Shown here piece after piece: positions 10,401 through 18,757 of a stretch of DNA of 64,000 nt. A program made the position numbers and the translations under genes. The DNA lies in assembly GCA_964020155.1 (NCBI GenBank), contig OZ026560.1, positions 1,769,501 through 1,833,500 of the forward strand, read 5' to 3'. The DNA is from Chondrilla cf. caribensis (lineage: Eukaryota > Porifera > Demospongiae > Chondrillida > Chondrillidae). The notes under the pieces are model-generated. The model did not search any database, was not told where the DNA came from, and saw only the letters and a list, made by a program, of their open reading frames with translations. Position 1 is the stretch's first letter, and every line of letters starts with the position of its first letter.

Positions 10401-12248
10401 ACCATTGGCATCCTGGTAGTTGACATTGACTCCTTGAAGAATGAGGTTCCTAACTAATGAATCATGGCCATTCTCAGCAGACCATGTTAGAGCAGTCCTG
10501 GGTGGATTGATATCCAGTTCTCCTTCAATACCAACACCATTGGTAATGAGCACACCTGCTTCTGCTATGTGATTATTGTTGATGGCATAATAGAGAGTGC
10601 GTAAGAGACGGTCCCTTCCAAGATAATTACGCTTCCAGTACTTCTCACTACCAGAGAAGTGATCTACTAGACGCTTCACATTGGCACCTGCTTTGATGAG
10701 GTGACACATGATGGCAAACATTTCATATTTCTCAGCTAATATTAGAGGAATACAAGGATCCTCATCCTCTACATTAATTTCTGCACCCTTAGTAAGTAAT
10801 GCCTCAACTATTTTCAAGTCACCCTTCACACTAGCATAGTGAAGTGCTGTTTGCTTACGACCATCTTTCTTATTTACATTAGCACCATGATCGATTAAAT
10901 ACAATAAAATATCAATGTGCCCCCTTTCAGCTGCTAATATTAGAGGAGTACAACGATCCTCATCCTCTACATCAATCTCCGCATCCTTACTAAGTAATGC
11001 CTTGACTACTTTCAAGTCACCCCTCTCACTAGCAAAGTGAAGTGCTGTTCGCTTATGACCATCTTTCTTATTGACATCAGCACCATGATCGATTAAATAC
11101 AATAAAATATCACTGTATCCGCTTTGAGCTGCCAACATTAGAGGAGTACAACGATCCTCATTCTCTACATCAATCTCCGCACCCTTACTAAGTAATGCCT
11201 CGACTACTTTCAAGTCACCCCTCTCACTAGCAAAGTGAAGTGCTGTTTGTTTACGATGATCTTTCTTATTGACATCAGCACCATGATCGATTAAATACAA
11301 TAAAATATCACTGTGTCCGCTTTGAACTGCCAACATTAGAGGAGTACAACGATCCTCATCCTCTACATCAATTTTTGCACCCTTACTAAGTAATGCCTTG
11401 ACTACTCTCAAGTCACACTTCTCACAAGCATAGTGAAGTGCTGTTCGCTTACAATGATTTTTCTTATTAATATCTGCACCATGATCAACTAAATACAAAA
11501 AACTATCATTGTGTCCCCTTCCAGCTGCTAATATTAGAGGAGTACAATGATCCTCATCCTCTACATCAATTTCTGCACCCTCATTATGCAATGCCTCGAC
11601 TACTTTCAAGTCACCCCTCTCACTAGCAAAGTGAAGTGCTGTTCGCTTACGGCCATCTTTCTTATTGACATCAGCACCATGATCAACTAAATACATTGAA
11701 ATATCATTGTTACCCTTTTCAGCTGCCAAAATTAGAGGAGTACAACGATACTCATTCTCTACATCAATTTCTGCATCCTTACTAAGTAATGCCTCAACTA
11801 CTTTCAATTCTCCCCTCTCACTAGCATAGTGAAGTGCTGTTCGCTTACGACCATCTTTATTCTTAACATCAGCATCATGATCGATTAAATACAATAGAAT
11901 ATCAATGTGTCCCCATTCAGCTGCCAACGTTAGAGGAGTACAACGATCCTCATCCTTTGCATCAATATCTGCACCCTTACTAAATAATGCCTCGACTACT
12001 TTCAAGTCACCTCTCTCACTAGCATAGTGAAGTGCTGTTCGTTTATTCCAAGCTTTCTTGCTGACGTCAGCACCATGATCGATTAAGTATTTTACAACAT
12101 CAAATCTTCCCTCACCAGCTGCATACATTAGCGGCGTTCTCGGCACAAAGTATCTTTCACTTGTCTTGTTTACATCGTATCCTTTCTCGATAAAATTCTT
12201 GACTTTGTCCAAGTTCCCTCTTTCACAAGCATCAAAGAAATCATCCAT
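7416..12248 (-). CDS. Ankyrin-repeat Roc-COR GTPase with CARD-like and death domains (gene A)
   Basis: Three exons, 12248-8537, 8263-7943 and 7852-7416, join through GT-AG sites in matching phase (1 and 1) to 1489 codons. Residues about 1-675 form about 20 ankyrin repeats, mostly alternating between two 33-residue types. A Roc GTPase follows with P-loop GNACSGKST, switch DFAGQHEYHG and GSHMDKVK in place of the usual base-recognition motif. A COR-like dimerisation region runs to about 1237. Exon 2 (107 codons) encodes a six-helix CARD-like fold. Exon 3 encodes an 8-residue-repeat linker and a death domain (WQSVGHHLEV...DVEKCCRTTFTRWL...LWRTVLKALKNVG). The order resembles DAPK1 without the kinase. 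No signal peptide or membrane segment is seen. The stop TAG at 7416-7418 falls where gene B reads GAG and continues 23 residues. A signalling or immune role is inferred. Confidence 0.88.
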
Positions 12249-12524
12249 CTCACATGACCAGGTACGTAACTAGATTCATAGCTGCTAACAACTGCTGTTC
12301 AAGATGGCGCAGGATCTGTAGGTTGGTTTGTTGTTCGTTCTTTGCTTTTCTGATGTCTACTCGGCTAGTAATGCTATGGATAATTTCAGTATAACATATT
12401 TCGCGGATATCAAATTGGTTAGTTCTGTAGCTTGTATTTTAAACCTAGGAAGCTTTTTCGATTGCTCGAAGTAATAAGTTATAAGTAGTTTATCCGTTCC
12501 CTTCTTTTCTTTGCCAAATGTAGG
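12249..12524. promoter_or_regulatory. Putative bidirectional promoter of ankyrin gene A and gene X
   Basis: Only 276 bp separate the ATG of gene A (minus) from the ATG of gene X exon 1 (plus). A block around 12270-12325 (TAGATTCATAGCTG, AACAACTGCTGTTC, AAGATGGCGCAGG) is conserved at 60705-60757 beside gene B even though a MITE separates it from gene B. AAGATGGCG resembles a YY1-type element. It also opens a five-codon upstream frame on the plus strand (ATGGCGCAGG...TAG), kept in both copies. Transcription start sites are not known. Confidence 0.5.
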
Positions 12525-12577
12525 ATGACGGTACTGTATGCACGTTCACCTACTCAGTCAGTGGAGGAACTGACGAG
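12525..12577 (+). CDS. Gene X first coding exon, copy A (partial gene)
   Basis: ATG opens MTVLYARSPTQSVEELTR and reaches a GTGAGA donor at 12578. The paralogous exon at 60983-61035 encodes exactly the same peptide; the only two base changes are synonymous (CTG/CTA and GAG/GAA), while the flanks differ more. That pattern argues for a real exon under purifying selection. It starts head-to-head with ankyrin gene A. Exons further along plausibly include 16326-16492 and 16730-16774. A DENN exon seen in the other cluster copy was not found between 12.6 and 16.3 kb. Protein family not recognised from this exon. Confidence 0.5.
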
Positions 12578-13230
12578 GTGAGAACCGCGGGATGTGGTCT
12601 TGTGCTCCATCTTCTCCTTCACGGTTTATAACATTTGCGAAACTTCTCATATTTGCAGTTCATTGGTGTATTCTTCTTTTATTCTGTTATTCAGTGTGTT
12701 CCTCGTAGTTCTAGTCCGTTTATTGGTGTATTCTTATCGTAGCAGTAGTATCCGATCCAACCATTCCAATCAGAGTATTCTCAACGTCCCATTCGTCTCT
12801 GACCTACACCTACCATTTCAACACTCATCAGTAGTTTCTGTTCCATCTGGAATATAGATTTTGGTAGAGGAGCCGTAGTGTGGTGTAGAGCACCTCCCAG
12901 CAGGGTGTAGGGGACATTTGAGAGTCATTATCAACCAACTCCAAATTCCCAGTGACAACTTTCCATAGTGTTTACTGGCAGTCAAGAATTGAATTTTGTG
13001 TATCGGTGTAGGTTTAGAGGTTCTTTATCAAGTGCATTGAATTTGTCCTCTAGGTTTGGTGTAGCTAGTTGTGGTTGTATGTGGTATTAAAGGTGTCTGA
13101 GATTGTCCCAGCAGTGGTTGGTTGTATAGTCTGTCTGTGATGTACAGTTCATGGTTGATTCCACTTATAGGGTGGTTGTGGTTTACTTTGTTTGTCTGGT
13201 TGGTTGGTTGGTGAGTCAGTTGGTGTCCTG
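12578..13230 (+). other. Gene X intronic or flanking sequence, duplicated
   Basis: No exon was recognised. The part from about 13010 to 13240 is nearly identical to 51000-51238 and 61540-61780 (GGTGTAGCTAGTTGTGG, AAAGGTGTCTGAGATTG, GTTGGTTGGTTGGTGAG). It ties together the three places where gene X sequence is found. Upstream, 12600-12870 is diverged relative to 61060-61330. Confidence 0.6.
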
Positions 13231-15577
13231 GGACATGTTCCTGTCATCCTTGAGGATGGTTGTGTGTTGCTAGCAGTGGTGTAGCTGTCTTGACTGTGTT
13301 GTTCATCCCACCTGTTATGGAGGTGGTTTGAGGCACAGTACTGTAGTCCATTTTGAACACCTCGGTATATGGTCGGTCTCCTCATTGAGGTTTCCTGTAG
13401 TTCTACTTGACCAGCAGTATTCTTCCTCCTGTGGCTGCGTTGGTTATTGCACCTATTGTGATAGAGGAGATCAATTGAGACTATACAGCGGGTGCTTTGT
13501 GTGGTCCACCCTGGAGGATGGGTGTGGTTGCTGGTGTGGCAGTGTTGGTTATTATAGGATGTTGGGGTTCAATAGGACCACCGTGGTGCTCATTCACACC
13601 AGTCGGGTGGTGGTTCTAGTTTGCTTTTGTAGCAGAGTTGTCTCTGCTGAGGTTGTGTCTCCCGTTCAGCCATAGATATCAGATTAGCACACTTGTGCAT
13701 GCAAAGTGCCCTCAATACTAGTCTAGTCCCCAGACCCACAAATGTCCCCTACCAAAAGTGGGTCTGGTGAGAATAGGCCAGTTTGCTTGGCCCTCATCTC
13801 AAATGTTGGATAATTTGACGACATTAAACTTCAGTGTACCAAGGGTGAAGGAGTCTTTTTGAAGATTGAAGTAGATAGAGCCATTTACCAAAAGTACAGA
13901 AATGAACCAAAAGGTAGTCTTGTTCCACTGCCATGTACTTTCTTCTCCTGTGCAATAAGTACAATGTCATCATCAGATGATATTGGTTCATAGGGCCAAG
14001 CAAACTGCCTTACTGTGTGTGTGTGTGGGGGGGGGGGGGTGAAATGTATTGTGTGTGCATACACGTATTTATGTTCTGCATTGTAGTGCTTTGGTCATGT
14101 AGGTATGTTAATGTCTTCTGTATGCTTGTCACCCCCCTATAGGGGGTATAGTTCCACACTTTCACAGTGTTCGTAGTTTGCAGGTATAAATCTGTGTTTT
14201 CCTTTAATCATCGTGGTGCACTGTGGGTTCCTATTCCGAGGTTATTGGTGGTTTTGCTCTCCAGCAGTATTGATGCTGCTTCAGCTATGTTTAATTACTC
14301 CCCCTCTCTTGGTGGTGGTTTGAGGTAATTCTTTCAAACACCTCCGGTCATTGCTGTTCCCTTCTGGGTAGTTGACCTGGTTGCTCTGGTTGTGCTGTCA
14401 GTATGACTTAGTCCTGTTCTTTATCCAACATTACTTTGGGGTGATTTAAGGAAGTTTATTTGAATGCTATATACTATTTGTTTTTCAACGTTCTCAGCTG
14501 TGTTGTCTATTCCACCTTGCTCGGTGGTTAGAGAAGTAGGTGACAATATTATTATGCTCAAACCTCTACTAAATTTAATAGTTAATATATTTCAATATCT
14601 CAGTTGTATTCAACTGTTGTGGGTTTCCTCGTGACGGCAACCAAATAACGTATGGATCAGTGTCTTTGCAGTGTTCATGTGCCGTTTCAGCAATTTGGTT
14701 ACCAGTTTCGAAGGTACCATGTGTCTTTCCAGAAGATGTCCTACTGCATGCTGCTCAATGTCAGGTTGTCCTTATTGTTGGTAGACATAAATATGCATAT
14801 TCCCTCCATGCAAAGTCTATATTGGGTTTCACCTCTGTCATTCTTCAAATATACTCTACATGGTTAATTATAACTGTCGGTTATTCCAGAAGCCATTCTA
14901 CCTGTGCATGCCTCCCTGTTGGTGAGGGTTAGGGGTAGTTCACTTTGGCCACCTCAGTGTATTGCTGGTCTCCTCTTTGAGGTTGGCCATGCTTTATTTT
15001 GCCAGCAGTTGTTGCTACTGTTTTGGCTGAGTTGCTTATTCCACCATACTTGGTGGCGATTTGAGTTTCAATTCCCTTTGAACACCTGGTAGTGTACTGA
15101 GTCCACTTAATGTTAACCTCTTTTATTCTTCCCAAAGAGGTCAGGACCGACATGAAAGGTCTGCAGTTAGTGTATGCATAAGTAGCCTAATGTGATATGA
15201 TAGTAGTCTCTCAATGCTATCACCTCGGAAAAGAGTTGTACTGTCTGCAGTTTTGATACTACGTATGTTGGCCTTGTTTGTTGTTTCACCTTGCCAGGTG
15301 GTGGCTTGCAGATAGTTTATTTTGTACACCTTCCACTGTTTATAGTCGATCTCCCCTTCAAGGTTGTCCTGGTTGTTTGGCAAGTGGTGTATATACTGTC
15401 TTGACGATGCTGGTTATTTCCACCTTGCTAGATGGCGGTTTGTGGTAGCTCATTCCGGACACCTCGGTGCATTCTTAGTCTCCTCATAGAGGTTGGTAAT
15501 GGTCTGTTTTGTCAGTAGAATTCCTGCTGTGTTGGTTACTCCACCTCGCTTGAGCTTAGTGGTAGTTTGAGGTACAT
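13231..15577. repeat. Degenerate tandem repeat family with conserved CCACC/GGTGG hairpins
   Basis: Diverged units of about 120-190 bp recur at about 13300, 14270, 14490, 14920, 15030, 15270, 15420 and 15540, and again at 60 and 182. Typical parts are a TTCCACCTTGCT-GGTGG inverted pair, a GGTANTTCATTTTGAACACCTCGGT block, GTCTCCTCATTGAGG and TGCCAGCAGTNNTNCTGCTG. A short hairpin motif CCCAGACCCA...TGGGTCTGG lies at 13731-13771. A G-run and (GT)n lie at 14008-14040. Sequence from 13240 to about 14005 is shared with 61780-62546. No convincing exon was recognised. Confidence 0.6.
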
Positions 15578-15639
15578 CAGGGTATCAGGGATTCTTATTT
15601 AATGTGGGGAACCGTTAGCCATAGGCTATTCAAAGTGGC

Positions 15640-15905
15640 ACCCACAAACTCCCTTGTCTGCTGTAGTTCGATGCATCATGGGACAGTTCAGAGGTGGACT
15701 ATCAAAACTGAACCTAAAGTCAAAGTAGACTGCTACAAGAACAGGAATCCACAAACAGCTGTGCTTCATTTTAGTATTTTCTGTTGTGAAATGTTGTGTG
15801 TGTGCATGTGTATTCCATTTTGCTGATATGTAGGTTAGTGTATTTAGTTCAATGTGATGTAAGCACTTGTTGTATTTAGTCTGTAGTTGTGTACATACGG
15901 TACAA
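15640..15905 (+). pseudogene. Gene X terminal exon and 3' UTR, copy 2
   Basis: A copy of the terminal exon after the shared CTGCTGTAG acceptor, 15667-15711. It reads FDASWDSSEVDYQN then TGA, with E to D and L to Q changes relative to copy 3. Only the last about 20 bases of the preceding intron are shared (ACTCCCTTGTCTGCTG); the sequence upstream is different. After the trailer, the repeat motif GTAGCTCATTCCGGAC resumes at about 15909, as if this exon block had been inserted into the degenerate repeat. Probably non-functional. Confidence 0.55.
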
Positions 15906-16325
15906 TTTTGGTAGCTCATTCCGGACTGTGTGACGAATGTGTGATTGCCACATCAAACACAAAAGACCCTCTCTTCCCACTGTTACAGCCATCGCACATA
16001 TGAGATCAATTGTTCATCGCTGCCTTATTGTACATTCTGTGCACACATTTGTGTATAATGTTGCAACCATCTGTATACAACGGTACATTCACTTGGTATA
16101 ATGTTTGCGATCTGAGGTGTAATCTCTCTAGTAGTACACAGTAGTGGTAACGGAGGTGAGGACGTTGAAATACGTGTGCTTTCCAGTTGTTTTGCAGTTT
16201 AGCTTGGTTAAGCAACCCTAAAATTGTTATATAGAGTGCCTTATGATATAGAGTGCCTTGTAATATAGAGCCCAAAGTGTAGGAGGGTGTACACCATACT
16301 TGTGACCAACCTGTACACACTGCAG

Positions 16326-16492
16326 GTCTCTATGATGTCAGTGCAGAGGAGCTAACAGCTCTAGCCCAGCACTACTACCACAGCGGTACTGGACTGTACA
16401 ACTACCTCAGGTTCCATGCTGACATAGACTCTCCAGCAAGAGAAGCAGAAGATAAGGGGAGCATTGGGCAGCCACGACCTCCGTCCACTAAG
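16326..16492 (+). CDS. Gene X penultimate exon (partial gene)
   Basis: Bounded by a CACTGCAG acceptor and a GTAGGT donor. The 167-nt exon is open as (G)LYDVSAEELTALAQHYYHSG, then TGLYNYLRFHADIDSP, and so on to PRPPSTK, ending in phase 0. The terminal exon at 16730 starts in phase 0, so the joined C-terminus would be PPSTKFDASWDSSEVEYLN. The segment HYYHSGTGLYNYLRF looks like a degenerate EF-hand loop with flanking helices, but calcium ligands are missing and I do not claim calcium binding. The family is not recognised. Confidence 0.5.
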
Positions 16493-16628
16493 GTAGGTAT
16501 GTGCACGTGTGTGTACGTACATAATAGCTGTGTTTGCTCTATTCACTTGTTACATATACACTTATGTATGTGTGCGATTTGTGTCATCACATACTTACGT
16601 ATACGTGTATATAGTATGTACCCTGTGT

Positions 16629-16665
16629 GTGTGTGCGTGTGTGTGTGTGTGTGTGTGCATGTGTC
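16629..16665. repeat. GT-rich microsatellite
   Basis: A (GT)n tract with GC interruptions, just upstream of the third copy of the gene X terminal exon. It matches the positions of the microsatellites at 4918-5016 and 53525-53660 in the other copies. Confidence 0.9.
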
Positions 16666-16684
16666 CTTAATTTGTTGTGAGAAA

Positions 16685-17040
16685 CCTACTGTGACAGCCC
16701 TGGTTCTGTGACTCCCTTGTCTGCTGTAGTTCGATGCATCATGGGACAGTTCAGAGGTGGAGTATCTAAACTGAACCTAAAGTCAAAGTAGACTGCTACA
16801 AGAACAGGAATCCACAAACAGCTGTGCTTCGTTTTAGTATTTTCTGTTGTGAAATGTTGTGTGTGTGCATGTGTATTCCATTTTGCTGATATGTAGGTTA
16901 GTGTATTTAGTTCAATGTGATGTAAGTGTTTGTTGTATTTAGTCTGTAGTTACTGAAGTATACAGTAAATAACCCACTTTGTGATAATTCATTCAATGAC
17001 TCAATGAAAACACACTGTAAAATACGTAACAATAGCACAT
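16685..17040 (+). CDS. Gene X terminal exon and 3' UTR, copy 3 (most intact context)
   Basis: The coding exon 16730-16774 encodes FDASWDSSEVEYLN and stops at TGA. It follows the phase-compatible exon 16326-16492 by a 237-nt intron, so this is the copy most likely to end a real gene. The trailer is shared with the other copies, but the AATAAA found in copies 1 and 4 has become GATAATT here. Downstream lies a relic of the minisatellite and of the ankyrin gene. Confidence 0.5.
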
Positions 17041-17260
17041 ATATTGATCATTGGGTGTGGTCTTGTATCATTGGATGCAGTCTGGGACTGGTGGGTGTGG
17101 TGTGATCATTGGATGTGGTCTTCAGAGCATCATTGGGTGAGGTCTTGTACACATTGTTAGATGTGGTCTTCATTACATCTTGAAGACATCGTTGGTCATA
17201 TGAGGAAATCATTGGGCGATGTCTTTTCTCTCACCATCACATCACACAGTTGACAGTCTC
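17041..17260 (-). pseudogene. Relic of a third ankyrin-gene locus: minisatellite remnant plus exon 2 fragment
   Basis: Directly after gene X copy 3, diverged 24-bp units appear (GGGTGTGGTCTTG, TTGGATGTGGTCTTCAG). Then about 30 bp at 17226-17256 (TTTTCTCTCACCATCACATCACACAG) match the CARD-like exon of gene B at 55955-55980 in the expected minus orientation. The order is the same as in the full copies, so this is what remains of a third ankyrin locus after a large deletion. Confidence 0.65.
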
Positions 17261-17700
17261 AGTATTTGGCATCTACGCACGAATTAACCAGTTGACATAC
17301 ACAAGGGATGTAATTTAACCTTATGTGTATACATTAATTCCGGATTAACAACAGGTATCCAACACACAGAATATAATACTATTCAAGTTGAACTATACTT
17401 GAGGATGGGGTTTTATGATTCACGTGTGCAGCCTACAAAATCCTAGTTTGTAATCCTACAATAATTACAATTAAATATAATATTTTTAGTCTCATCCTTG
17501 AAGAATCGAATATATGTATTATATATGGCATACAGTTGTAACTTGTATTTATCCGGTAATAACAAAAAATATTTCAATTTTCTATAATTATAATATTATC
17601 ATTCATAATATGCATGGAATTGACGACAGCTGTACAAAATAAAGAAATACAAGATCAATGAGCTGTAACATTCACTTCAAATATATAGATATATATAACA
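17261..17700. other. AT-rich spacer, no gene seen
   Basis: Intergenic sequence between the ankyrin relic and the 3' end of the small membrane-protein gene. Very AT-rich around 17460-17700, with no exon, TIR or tandem repeat recognised. The 17600-17715 part probably includes the 3' UTR of the minus-strand gene. Confidence 0.5.
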
Positions 17701-17715
17701 GGAAATAAAACTAAA

Positions 17716-18312
17716 CTACTGATGGCCTTCATTGGACAGTAATTGATACTGTGGTCCAGATGGTTCAGAAACAAATTTACCTACACTTTTGAATTCAACT
17801 GTTGCACGCTCACCCTTCTCGTTAACTCTACTAACAGGTGAAAGTGGACCCGGATCTGAAGAAGAGTTCCTGTCGGATCTTTCCGTATTCTCACCTATAG
17901 GCGTATATATCGGTGCCGAGAGAGATACAGATATGTGGTCATTGTAGCTGATAGGGACTGTGGCTTGGTTCGGTATATTTACTTGTTGAACAGTTCGACT
18001 ATCCGTAACAGTAACCGTTGATCCTCTAACAACTTCACCTCCAGCTCCATGACTTGATTTAGTTGAATTAAAGTCCCGATGTCTATCAATGTCCTCATTT
18101 CTCGCCAATGCCATTCGCACCCGAGCCTTTCGTTCCTGTCTGTCTTGCAGCCAATACATGAAATAGCCAAAACAACACAGAAATATACAAAAAAATGCTG
18201 TTGCCGAAATATTGGCGATATTATCTACACTCAAAACGGGAGTTGTTGATGTGATGTTTTCGAATTCATTGCCGAGTCCCTCAGGCCCGTCAACAGTAAC
18301 ATTAGTAGCCAT
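17716..18312 (-). CDS. Small single-pass membrane protein, unknown family
   Basis: An intronless frame of 198 codons from the second in-frame Met (MATNVTVDGPEGL...); a start at 18381 would add 23 residues. The short N-terminal part has several N-glycosylation sequons (NVT, NIT, NIS). One strong hydrophobic segment, SATAFFCIFLCCFGYFMYWL (about residues 36-55), is followed by a basic stop-transfer QDRQERKARVR. This suggests an N-out, C-in protein with a cytosolic tail of about 140 residues rich in Ser, Thr and Asn. No cleavable signal peptide is obvious. The tail ends QYQLLSNEGHQ; YQLL fits a YxxPhi sorting motif. Family not recognised. It lies between the ankyrin relic and the 3' end of ELL, on the same strand as ELL. 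Confidence 0.65.
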   Translation of the reverse strand: MATNVTVDGPEGLGNEFENITSTTPVLSVDNIANISATAFFCIFLCCFGYFMYWLQDRQERKARVRMALARNEDIDRHRDFNSTKSSHGAGGEVVRGSTVTVTDSRTVQQVNIPNQATVPISYNDHISVSLSAPIYTPIGENTERSDRNSSSDPGPLSPVSRVNEKGERATVEFKSVGKFVSEPSGPQYQLLSNEGHQ

Positions 18313-18757
18313 TTTAAGTTCATCGATCCTATCACATGACATGAGTGTGACACTACTCGTACAAGTACCCCTCAAGAACACTGTAGCGGTGTTTGCCCAG
18401 GAGCTACAGCTCAGTCAGACGGTGCATTGGGCCAAATGCCGCGCTGAACATTAGTATTATTTTTATTACATAATTACTATTATACCAGAGTAATACATGC
18501 AATGTATATGTATACTGCCAATAGCAGTTTAAGCCTATAGCACAATATATGTACATGTAAAATAATTGTTATTATGCGTCATCATGCATATACTGAGGTC
18601 TACCTGTGGGTGGCATTGGAAGCAGTTCAACCACACTACAATTTCATATTGATACAGTAGAACATAATAAATTACTATTCATGAAAGTTCATTTATTGCA
18701 TAATGGTTATGCATCCATCATTGAGTTCAAAATAAGTGCACTGGTGGGTGAATATAA

